From Sphingomonas yabuuchiae (GTDB lineage Bacteria > Pseudomonadota > Alphaproteobacteria > Sphingomonadales > Sphingomonadaceae), in the NCBI RefSeq assembly GCF_001477495.1, contig NZ_LDTF01000023.1:1-60271 (forward strand): 60,271 nucleotides of DNA, in the 5' to 3' direction. Under the pieces are notes generated by a model that was given only the letters and a program-made list of their open reading frames with translations, was not told the origin of the DNA and did not search any database. Below are positions 53,894 through 60,271 of this stretch, piece by piece (position 1 is the first letter of the stretch; every line of letters starts with the position of its first letter). Made by a program: the position numbers and the translations under genes.

Positions 53894-54870
53894 ACGCCAA
53901 ACTCCTGACTCAACTCGCCCCCCGGCGCCCTGCCCTTACCCCCCGACCAGGCGGGGGATTCCGTACGCGTCGCAAAACGCAGCGTCGCCGAGCGCGCGCG
54001 TGGGTTGCGAGCCAGTTCCGCCTCACCCGCGCGCACCGCCTTGCCGACCTGGGCAAAGCTGGGTGCCCGCGCCGCCGCCTGTTCGGGCAGATGGCGCGAC
54101 CCGCCCGGCATCTGCCCGGCGCGTTCGCGGAAGAAACGCTTGACCATGCGATCTTCCAGACTGTGGAACGTAACCACCGCCAGGCGACCACCCGGCTTCA
54201 ACGCGCGCTCGGCTGCGGCCAGCCCCTCGGCCAGCTCGTCCAGCTCGCGGTTCACATGGATGCGCACCGCCTGGAAGGTCCGCGTCGCCGGGTCCTTCTT
54301 GTCATGCGGACGATAGCCCAGCGCGCGGCGGACCACGGCGGCCAGCTCGCCGGTGCGGGTCAGCGGACGGGCGGCGACGATCGCCTGCGCGACGCGGCGC
54401 GAGCGCGGCTCCTCGCCATAATGATAGAGCACGTCGGCGATGGCGGCTTCATCGGCGGTGTTGAGGAAATCGGCCGCCGACTCGCCCGCCTGCGCCATGC
54501 GCATGTCGAGCGGGCCGTCACCCTGGAAGGAAAAGCCACGCTCCGCCTGGTCGAGTTGCATCGAGGATACCCCGATATCCAGCACCACGCCATCAACGCG
54601 GGCGTCCAGCTCTTGATCCAGGTTGGAGAATTCGCGGTGGATCAGGGTCAGACCCGGCTCGGCGGCGACCAGTGCCTGGCCATTGGCGATGGCATCGGGA
54701 TCGCGGTCGAAGGCGACGACCATGGCGCCCCGGCCCAGCATCGCGCGGGTATAGCCGCCCGCACCGAACGTGCCGTCGACATGCGTCTCGCCGGGGGCGA
54801 TGGCGAGCGCGTCGAGAACCTCGTCGAGCAGGACGGGGATGTGGGGGGCGTCACCTTGGGAACCGCTCAC
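53890..54870 (-). CDS. rsmH: 16S rRNA (cytosine1402-N4)-methyltransferase
   Basis: A 326-residue SAM-dependent methyltransferase (also called MraW). The start [31 protein letters not shown] motif, [18 protein letters not shown], and [15 protein letters not shown] are all family signatures. It methylates C1402 in the decoding centre. A GTG start overlaps mraZ by 4 nt. Second gene of the dcw cluster. Confidence 0.97.
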   Translation of the reverse strand: MSGSQGDAPHIPVLLDEVLDALAIAPGETHVDGTFGAGGYTRAMLGRGAMVVAFDRDPDAIANGQALVAAEPGLTLIHREFSNLDQELDARVDGVVLDIGVSSMQLDQAERGFSFQGDGPLDMRMAQAGESAADFLNTADEAAIADVLYHYGEEPRSRRVAQAIVAARPLTRTGELAAVVRRALGYRPHDKKDPATRTFQAVRIHVNRELDELAEGLAAAERALKPGGRLAVVTFHSLEDRMVKRFFRERAGQMPGGSRHLPEQAAARAPSFAQVGKAVRAGEAELARNPRARSATLRFATRTESPAWSGGKGRAPGGELSQEFGV

Positions 54871-55367
54871 AGCGCAATCCCCTTTTCCTGGCAGTGGAAA
54901 CGCGCGGCCGAAATCATCTTGGCCGGCAGGCCCGGCGTCTCGACCAGGGTCTTGGGATCCCAGATTTCAATATAGTCGAACGTGCCCCAGAAAAAGGCAT
55001 GGCCGGTGATCCCGGCATGGAAACGGGGAAAGCCCGGCATGATGAAACGGCCCGATCCGTCGAAGGGCACCGCCTCGCCATTCGCCAGGTCGCGCTTGAT
55101 GTTATAGTCGATGCGGCCGTCGGGCCCACGCGACATCTCGGTCCGCGCGTCCAGCTCCTTCTTCAGCACGGCAACATAACCCGGGTCATATGCGATCAGG
55201 CAGCGCTCTGTTTCATGGACAGCGATGATGATGGTCCCGCCATCTTTTCCGTCGGGGCGCGGCGCATTCTGAGCCAAGGTGGACCGGAGGGCGTTAGGGA
55301 TGGCGACGCGACCCTTGTCATCGACAAGGCCAATGCCACTACCCTGATACAAACCCCTTTCGGACAC
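54867..55367 (-). CDS. mraZ: Transcriptional regulator MraZ
   Basis: A 166-residue protein with two AbrB/SpoVT-like swapped-hairpin domains: [20 protein letters not shown] at the N-terminus and [20 protein letters not shown] later, with two DxxGR-type motifs. MraZ represses the dcw cluster by binding phased GGG-containing repeats upstream of itself. I favour a GTG at 55367, with GAGG five nt upstream; ATGs at 55382 and 55418 are alternatives. The first gene of the cluster. Confidence 0.9.
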   Translation of the reverse strand: MSERGLYQGSGIGLVDDKGRVAIPNALRSTLAQNAPRPDGKDGGTIIIAVHETERCLIAYDPGYVAVLKKELDARTEMSRGPDGRIDYNIKRDLANGEAVPFDGSGRFIMPGFPRFHAGITGHAFFWGTFDYIEIWDPKTLVETPGLPAKMISAARFHCQEKGIAL

Positions 55368-55442
55368 GCCAACCTCGCACATGGCGCGCACGGCCTCACC
55401 GCTTCGGAACACGACCATCGCCGCATTCCGACCATTTCTGGA

Positions 55443-55791
55443 TCACAGTGAGCCTGCCCCTCTGTTAGTTTTCGGTTTACCTATAGCAGAACCGGGAGGC
55501 AACGGGATTTTTGGGGAGAAACGGGGAAATCGGGTCTGAAACCGGGGTTATGCGACCAACGGCTGGTCGCCGGGCGGGAAAGCCACCATCGCCCCCGCCC
55601 CCGAAAAGGTCGGATTTCCGCCGGTCAGGGGCAGTTTCCCCGGAATTCCCCGAGCCCCATGATGCGCCAAGGCGATCACTGCTGATTTAACTTTTATTAA
55701 GTAAAAAGACCGATCCGGCCGCGATCCTCGAGCGCAGCCGATGGTCGCCAGCCGGACAAAACGCGCCAGCCGGACGGGGCGCGACGGGCGA
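55443..55791. other. Intergenic region upstream of mraZ
   Basis: This 349-nt gap holds the phased GGG repeats, a hairpin (GCGACCA-ACGGC-TGGTCGC at 55552-55570), and an AT-rich stretch (TTTAACTTTTATTAAGTAAA near 55686) that could be part of a promoter. I see no gene in it. The minus-strand dcw promoter should lie here. Confidence 0.5.
55491..55550. promoter_or_regulatory. Six GGG boxes at 10-bp spacing, probable MraZ operator
   Basis: On the plus strand GGG or GGGG recurs at 55494, 55504, 55513, 55523, 55532 and 55543, giving units such as accGGGaggc, aacGGGattt, acgGGGaaat. MraZ in other bacteria binds direct repeats of a GGG-containing box once per helical turn upstream of mraZ. Here the G-run is on the strand opposite to mraZ coding, and the unit is not identical to the E. 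coli box. Confidence 0.55.
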
Positions 55792-56070
55792 TCAGTGTGC
55801 GAGTTCGGCCGGAGCCTGGGTGTTCGCAGGCGCGGGCGCGACGCCCAGTTCGGCCAGCGGCTCGCTGGACGATGGCGTGGCGGTGTTCGTCATCGCCATG
55901 TCGGCGACCATATTCGACTGCGCCGCACCGGCGACGGCCGCAGGCGGCTCGTCACGGTTCAGCGAGCCCAGGATCGTGCTGGCGATCGCGATCAGCAGGA
56001 TGACGGCGGCCAGGCCGATCATGCCGACTTTCACGCGCTGCATGATATGATGATGATCGGGTGACTTCAT
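55792..56070 (-). CDS. Small single-pass membrane protein
   Basis: A 92-residue protein with a short His-containing cytoplasmic start (MKSPDHHHIMQRVKVG), one membrane helix (about 17-36, MIGLAAVILLIAIASTIL), and a periplasmic Ala/Pro/Thr-rich tail. I chose the ATG at 56070; a GTG at 56085 is also in frame. It stands alone between mraZ and cysK. No family is recognised and function is unknown. Confidence 0.6.
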   Translation of the reverse strand: MKSPDHHHIMQRVKVGMIGLAAVILLIAIASTILGSLNRDEPPAAVAGAAQSNMVADMAMTNTATPSSSEPLAELGVAPAPANTQAPAELAH

Positions 56071-56148
56071 GGAACTCGGTAACACTATCTCGTGCGCCGC
56101 CTCATGTCGACCTCTGGCATACGCCCATCGGGTCGCGAAGGGCGGCGA

Positions 56149-57114
56149 CTATAGCCCCTTCTCGGCCCGCCACGCCGGATTGTGCAGCGTGGAAAGGTAG
56201 CGAAACCCGGTATCGCACAAAATGGTTGCGATCCGCTTATCTGGCCCCAAGGCCCTGGCCAGCGCCACCGCACCGGCGACATTGATGCCCGACGACAGAC
56301 CCAGGCACAGCCCCTCCTCGCTCAGCAACCGCTGTACCCAATACCATCCTTCCGCATCGGAAAGACGAAACTGGGTATCGATCGGCGCGCCTTCAAGATT
56401 GGCGGTGATCCGCCCCTGCCCGATCCCCTCGGCGACCGAAGAGCCTTCCGACTTCAACTCGCCATGCGCATAATAGTCGTACAAGGCCGCGCCGTGCGGA
56501 TCGCTGAGCGCGATCGTCACCGATTCGTCATGCGCCTTCAGGCCCAGGCCGACCCCGGCCAGCGTCCCGCCGGTGCCCGCCGCACAGGTGAAACCGTCGA
56601 TCCGGCCACCCATCTGGTTCCAGATTTCCTCGGCGGTCCCCACGATATGCGCGCGGCGGTTGGCGATGTTGTCGAACTGGTTGGCCCATACCGCATTGTC
56701 CGTCTCCTCGGCGATGCGGCGCGAGGTGTGGACGAAATGACAGGGGCTGGAATAGGGCGCGGCGGGCACCAGCACCAGTTCGGCGCCCAGTGCGCGCAGC
56801 GTGTCCATCTTCTCGCGGCTCTGCGTCTCGGGCATCACGATGATCGTGCGATAGCCCTTGGCATTGGCGACCAGCGCCAGGCCGATGCCGGTGTTACCCG
56901 CCGTCCCCTCGACGATGGTGCCGCCGGGGCGCAGCAAACCCCGCGCCTCGGCATCCTCGACGATGAACAGCGCCGCGCGGTCCTTCACGCTGGCGCCGGG
57001 ATTCGCGAATTCGCACTTGCCGTAAATGTCGCAGCCCGTGGCCTCGCTCGGCCCCTTCAGGCGGACGAGCGGGGTGTTGCCGATCAAGGCCAGCGTGTCG
57101 GAGATCACTTCCAT
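56149..57114 (-). CDS. cysK: Cysteine synthase family protein
   Basis: A 321-residue PLP enzyme of the cysteine synthase/cystathionine beta-synthase family. The cofactor lysine is Lys44 in NPGASVKDRAA, the phosphate-binding loop is GTGGTLAG, and the substrate loop is EGTAGNTGIGLAL, with Ala-Gly-Asn in place of the more common Ser-Gly-Asn. That change and the FCNQFD-like segment (WANQFDNIANRRAH) indicate a CysK-like enzyme whose exact substrate is not certain. Monocistronic. Confidence 0.85.
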   Translation of the reverse strand: MEVISDTLALIGNTPLVRLKGPSEATGCDIYGKCEFANPGASVKDRAALFIVEDAEARGLLRPGGTIVEGTAGNTGIGLALVANAKGYRTIIVMPETQSREKMDTLRALGAELVLVPAAPYSSPCHFVHTSRRIAEETDNAVWANQFDNIANRRAHIVGTAEEIWNQMGGRIDGFTCAAGTGGTLAGVGLGLKAHDESVTIALSDPHGAALYDYYAHGELKSEGSSVAEGIGQGRITANLEGAPIDTQFRLSDAEGWYWVQRLLSEEGLCLGLSSGINVAGAVALARALGPDKRIATILCDTGFRYLSTLHNPAWRAEKGL

Positions 57115-57289
57115 GCCGCCTAGATGGCCCCTGCCCCGCCATCGGGCAAGCCAAGCCTTGCTTGCCCCCCACCAAGCATAAGGAGGGAGCGCTCACGTGC
57201 CGACCGGCAAATTGTTGGCCATTGGGGCAGGTTGACGCACAGGTCATGCTTGACGCCGGGTTGCTGCATTTGCGAAGCACCGCCCCGCT

Positions 57290-57676
57290 ATGAAGAGCCT
57301 CCTCCCCCTCATCGTCGCCGCACCGCTGCTCGCTTTGGCCGCGTGCAATTCCAAGCCCAGCCAGCCCGAGGTCGTCGACACCAATCCCGACCCGATGGCC
57401 AACGTGCTCGCCAACCGCGCCCCGGTCGAGCTGCCGCCCGCGATCAAGGCGGACAAGACCTTCCGCTGCAAGGACAATAGCCTCGTCTACGTCACCTTCT
57501 TCCAGGGCGATAAGCAGGCCAATGTCCGCCTGAAGGAAGGCGAAACCCCCGTCGTGCTGAAGGCACCGGCCGCCGGTGAGCCGCTGACCGCCGAAGGCGG
57601 CTGGAAGATGACCGGCGACGAAAAGGCCGTCACCCTGACCACGCCGAAGAAGGCCGCGCAGGTCTGCCACATCTGA
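57290..57676 (+). CDS. Lipoprotein with MliC-like domain
   Basis: A 128-residue lipoprotein: signal peptide MKSLLPLIVAAPLLALAAC (lipobox LAAC), a short linker, and a C-terminal domain (about 55-128) beginning FRCKDNSLVYVTFF and ending with a conserved Cys (AAQVCH). The pattern of a Cys near each end of a small beta barrel matches the MliC/PliC lysozyme-inhibitor fold, but the typical inhibitory loop cannot be confirmed by eye. Followed by a terminator. Confidence 0.6.
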   Translation: MKSLLPLIVAAPLLALAACNSKPSQPEVVDTNPDPMANVLANRAPVELPPAIKADKTFRCKDNSLVYVTFFQGDKQANVRLKEGETPVVLKAPAAGEPLTAEGGWKMTGDEKAVTLTTPKKAAQVCHI

Positions 57677-57735
57677 TTTGCGTTCAATCCATCCCTGTCG
57701 TCGCTTGATCGACGATAAGGACTTGATCGAAAACC

Positions 57736-57766
57736 GGCCGGCGGGGATATCTCCGTCGGCCTTTTC
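57736..57766 (+). terminator. Terminator of the MliC-like lipoprotein gene
   Basis: GGCCGGCGG pairs with CCGTCGGCC (one G-U) around an 8-nt loop and is followed by TTTTC. Confidence 0.8.
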
Positions 57767-57800
57767 TTTGGGCCGTGTCGGGAGGTCGGAGAGAAAAGCC

Positions 57801-58514
57801 GTGGCCGCGATCGCGATCTACAGCCTGAAGGGAGGCGTCGGAAAGACCAGCATGGCGGTCAATCTGGCCTGGTGCGCCGCCAGCCTGTGCGCGCGACGGA
57901 CCTTGTTGTGGGATCTCGACCCGCAGGCCGCCTCGACCTGGCTGCTGGGCGGCCCGGCGCATGGCGACCAGGCGCAGGCCGTGTTTTCCCGCGACATTTC
58001 CGCCGATCGGCTGGTCCGCCAAACCGACATCCCGCGCTTGTCGCTGATCGGGGCCGATGATTCGCTGCGCGGCCTGGACCATCTGTTCCACGCGATCGAC
58101 AAGAAGAAGCGACTCGGCAAGCTGATCGACGGGCTGGACGATTATGAGCGCATCATCCTGGACTGCCCGCCCGGCCTGACCGAGACGACCGAGCAGATGC
58201 TGCGCGCGGCCGACCTGATCGTGGTACCGGTCGTGCCCTCGGCGCTCGCCACCCGCGCGCTGGAGGTGGTGGACGGCCATGTCCGGGGCCGGGTGCCGCT
58301 GCTCCCCGTGCATGTCATGGTCGACCGTCGCCGCCGCCTTCATGCCGAGGCCCTGGCCGCGCATCCCGACTGGCCGGTCATCCCGATGGCCAGCCTGGTC
58401 GAGGCGATGGGCGAGCATCGCGCGCCCCTGGGCGCCTTTGCCCCGCGCAGCAGCGCCGCCCAGGCCTATGCCGATCTGTGGCGCAGCGTCGAGCGGCGAC
58501 TGGCGGGGGGATGA
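57801..58514 (+). CDS. Orphan ParA-family ATPase
   Basis: A 237-residue ATPase with the deviant Walker A motif KGGVGKTS (residues 10-17), a Walker A' region DLDPQAAST and Walker B-like IILDCPPGL. No ParB gene or parS site adjoins it. Such stand-alone ParA-like proteins position various cargos or act as switches. The GTG at 57801 has GGAGAG 9 nt upstream. Its stop overlaps the aat ATG by 4 nt, so the two are co-translated. Confidence 0.85.
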   Translation: MAAIAIYSLKGGVGKTSMAVNLAWCAASLCARRTLLWDLDPQAASTWLLGGPAHGDQAQAVFSRDISADRLVRQTDIPRLSLIGADDSLRGLDHLFHAIDKKKRLGKLIDGLDDYERIILDCPPGLTETTEQMLRAADLIVVPVVPSALATRALEVVDGHVRGRVPLLPVHVMVDRRRRLHAEALAAHPDWPVIPMASLVEAMGEHRAPLGAFAPRSSAAQAYADLWRSVERRLAGG

Positions 58515-59269
58515 GCCGCCGCGACGCCCCCGGCCCGCCCGAACGGCTGACCCCGCATCTGGTGCTGGGGGCCTATGCGGTCGGGGTGTTCCCGATGGCC
58601 GACACGCGCGACACCGATCACGTCTATTGGGTCGAGCCGCGCAAGCGCGCCGTCCTGCCGCTCGACGGTTTTCACCTGTCGCGCTCGCTGCGCAAGACGG
58701 TGGCGAAGGACCGGTTCCGCGTGACCGCCGACACCGCCTTCGAATCGATCATCCGCCTCTGCGCCGAAAGCGTCCCGGACCGACCCGAGACCTGGATCAA
58801 CTATGCGATCGAGCGGGTGTTCATCGACCTGTTCGACATGGGCTTTGCGCATTCGATCGAATGCTGGGACGGCGACGAGCTGGTCGGCGGGCTCTACGGG
58901 CTCGCGCTGGGCCGTGCCTTTTTCGGCGAATCGATGGTCAGCCGCCGGACCGATGCGTCCAAGGTGGCGCTGGTCTGGCTGGTCGCGCGGTTGCGCGCCG
59001 GGGGATACAGCCTGCTCGACTGCCAGTTCCAGACCAGCCATTTGTCGACCATGGGCGCGGTCGAGATCGGGCGCGAGGATTATGTCGCGCTGCTGTCCGA
59101 TGCATTGGCGGGGGTCGTGGCGCCAGGCGCTTCCGCCGCCGGGGTATCGGCGTCGGGCGACTTCGCGGCGCTCGACCGCTTGGGGGCTGCCCCGGGTAAC
59201 GAGGCCGGGACCGTCTCGGGCCCCGTTTCGGGCCAGGACATCGTGCAGCTCTTGGTCCAGACGTCATAG
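58511..59269 (+). CDS. aat: Leucyl/phenylalanyl-tRNA-protein transferase
   Basis: A 252-residue enzyme that adds Leu or Phe to proteins with N-terminal Arg or Lys, marking them for ClpAP through ClpS. Family segments are VLGAYAVGVFPMAD, INYAIERVFIDLFDMGFAHS, GGLYGLALGRAFFGESM, and LLDCQFQTSHLSTMGA. After about residue 200 it has a tail ending VSGPVSGQDIVQLLVQTS. The last 190 nt overlap antisense with the DUF2155 gene. Coupled to the ParA gene. Confidence 0.95.
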   Translation: MSRRDAPGPPERLTPHLVLGAYAVGVFPMADTRDTDHVYWVEPRKRAVLPLDGFHLSRSLRKTVAKDRFRVTADTAFESIIRLCAESVPDRPETWINYAIERVFIDLFDMGFAHSIECWDGDELVGGLYGLALGRAFFGESMVSRRTDASKVALVWLVARLRAGGYSLLDCQFQTSHLSTMGAVEIGREDYVALLSDALAGVVAPGASAAGVSASGDFAALDRLGAAPGNEAGTVSGPVSGQDIVQLLVQTS

Positions 59270-59745
59270 ACCGGGTGGAGCACGACGTTGAGCGCAGGCC
59301 GCTCCTTGTACAGCCAGCCTGAAAAGACCCGCTGCCACCGCTGATTGGCACCACGTACGTCCAGTTGCACGAATGCGCCGGTCAGCTGCTCCGCCTCCCA
59401 CGACGCCGTCTTCTCGCAGGCCCGCAGGCGCACCACGACGTCGCCGACACGCACCGCCTGGCCGGGTTTCAACGTCAGGTCTCGCGAGACGCCGTTGCGC
59501 TTGTTGAGTAGGCCGATCACCGCGACGCGCTCGGCCATCGGGGTGCCGCCGCTCGGCAGTGTCGCCTGCGCGCCGTCGACCGATTCGATCCCCGATGCGG
59601 CGCCCGGACTGTCGGGCAGGATCTGGCTGACCGCCGATTCGGCGGAGTCGCCGCCGTGATCGGTCAGCGCCTGATAGCCGAACCAGCCGCCGACCCCCAG
59701 CAAGGCGACCAGCGCACCGCTGGCCAGCCAGCGCGACGTCTTCAC
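59080..59745 (-). CDS. DUF2155 domain protein
   Basis: A 221-residue exported protein. A signal peptide or membrane anchor (about 7-25) is followed by a DUF2155 domain containing RVGDVVVRLRACEKT, QLDVRGANQRWQRVFSGWLY and HPVYDVWTKSC. A roughly 60-residue Ala/Pro/Thr-rich tail follows the domain, and that part is encoded antisense to the aat 3' end. Its start overlaps NDUFA12 by 4 nt. The pairing with an NDUFA12 gene is common in alphaproteobacteria; function unknown. Confidence 0.8.
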   Translation of the reverse strand: MKTSRWLASGALVALLGVGGWFGYQALTDHGGDSAESAVSQILPDSPGAASGIESVDGAQATLPSGGTPMAERVAVIGLLNKRNGVSRDLTLKPGQAVRVGDVVVRLRACEKTASWEAEQLTGAFVQLDVRGANQRWQRVFSGWLYKERPALNVVLHPVYDVWTKSCTMSWPETGPETVPASLPGAAPKRSSAAKSPDADTPAAEAPGATTPANASDSSAT

Positions 59746-60134
59746 CCCTCGGGGGTCCAGGCTTCGTAATCGCCGGTCGCGGCCTGACGCTGGCCACCCT
59801 TTTCAAGCGCACCCGACGGGCGATAGGCCATGGCAGTGCCGGTCATGTTCGGGATAGCGGGCTTCTGCCATGCGCGACGCGGCGGCAGCGAGCGGTCGGG
59901 CACATCGTCGACCTGATGATGCAGCCAGCTGAACCACTCGGCCGGAACCCGGCTGGCATCGTTCGAACCGTTATAGATCACCCAGCGCCGCGCGCGACCG
60001 GCGGTGTCGGTACCGCCCTCATAATAGACGTTGCCATGCGCGTCCTCGCCAACCTGCGCCTTGCCGCGCAGACCGAACCAGGTGCCGATGGTGGCGCCGT
60101 TCCACCAGGTGAAGGGATTGAGGTTGATGCCCAT
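59742..60134 (-). CDS. NDUFA12-like complex I accessory subunit
   Basis: A 130-residue homologue of the mitochondrial complex I subunit NDUFA12 (B17.2), found in alphaproteobacteria as a supernumerary NADH dehydrogenase subunit. The pattern GTWFGLRGKAQVGEDAHGNVYYE and the WVIYNGSNDASRVPAEWFSWLHH stretch are diagnostic. The ATG at 60134 gives MGINLNPFTWWNG; the frame runs upstream to 60215 without support. It is the last gene before the contig end. Confidence 0.93.
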   Translation of the reverse strand: MGINLNPFTWWNGATIGTWFGLRGKAQVGEDAHGNVYYEGGTDTAGRARRWVIYNGSNDASRVPAEWFSWLHHQVDDVPDRSLPPRRAWQKPAIPNMTGTAMAYRPSGALEKGGQRQAATGDYEAWTPEG

Positions 60135-60240
60135 GACGCGCCGTGTAGCCCGGCTGTCGCCGCCCTTCAACCGCGTTCGCATGATTGGGACCAGTTCATG
60201 ACTTCGCTTACCCATCTCCGGGCCCCCGTGACGGCCTCCT

Positions 60241-60271
60241 ATTTAGCTTGCCGTCTTCTGCTTGAAACAAA
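60241..60271 (+). other. Residual Illumina P7 adapter at the contig end
   Basis: Bases 60249-60264 read TGCCGTCTTCTGCTTG, the end of the Illumina P7 adapter complement; the preceding eight bases match it at four positions, and AAACAAA follows as in read-through beyond the adapter. Not genomic. Confidence 0.88.

Noticed and set aside
1..60271. tRNA, rRNA, CRISPR or prophage content
   Set aside because: No cloverleaf, rRNA segment, regularly spaced repeats with unique spacers, or phage structural genes were found on either strand.

Overview
This window looks like one complete assembly contig from an alphaproteobacterium of the order Sphingomonadales, most likely Sphingomonas or a close relative. 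The reasons are the high GC content, the PhyR/NepR/EcfG general stress response genes beside a PhyP-like histidine kinase, the GTGA/ATGA-coupled division and cell-wall cluster, an NDUFA12 homologue, and the argS-SPOR-nagZ-scpAB-tatABC gene order. Both ends carry Illumina/Nextera adapter remnants (1-22 and about 60241-60271), so the terminal bases are not genomic. I see no rRNA, tRNA, CRISPR array, prophage or intact insertion sequence.

Layout. 0.3-5.3 kb: yceI, then leuA behind a candidate leucine leader peptide and hairpin, a TonB-like protein, and an OprO/OprP-type porin on the other strand with a tandem PHO-box-like site. 5.4-7.1 kb: a coupled pterin operon, folE - pteridine-reductase-like SDR - folB. 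7.3-11.2 kb: a coupled formaldehyde/formate operon, adhC - two VOC proteins - purU - fghA, followed downstream by a small hypothetical gene. 11.3-18.5 kb: housekeeping genes (DUF2945, SWIB, lipoprotein, xth, erpA, M23 peptidase, DUF455, bcp, glnE). 18.6-24.2 kb: the stress-response locus, with ecfG, a 45-codon membrane peptide, phyR, nepR, phyP, a candidate C-rich GsrN-like small RNA, an entericidin lipoprotein, and a second short NepR-like ORF at 18657.

24.8-34.1 kb: tatC, tatB, tatA, scpB, scpA, nagZ, a SPOR protein, argS, two accessory genes and a dGTPase-like gene. 34.1-36.1 kb: a TPR/SPOR envelope protein. 36.6-55.4 kb: the whole dcw cluster on the minus strand, transcribed mraZ, rsmH, ftsL, ftsI, murE, a 43-codon ORF, murF, mraY, murD, ftsW, murG, murC, murB, ddl, ftsQ, ftsA, ftsZ, almost all with 4-nt overlaps. 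55.8-60.1 kb: a small membrane protein, cysK, a lysozyme-inhibitor-like lipoprotein, an orphan ParA ATPase coupled to aat, and the DUF2155/NDUFA12 pair.

The main items outside a routine annotation are: the candidate sigma-EcfG-driven sRNA at 23.78 kb; a 99-bp palindromic repeat inserted in frame in murD; the second NepR-like ORF; the small ORF coupled to both murE and murF; the leuA leader; 10-bp phased GGG repeats upstream of mraZ; and the PHO-box-like array upstream of the porin. A family of GC-rich palindromic repeats is scattered between genes, and one copy may supply a ribosome binding site.
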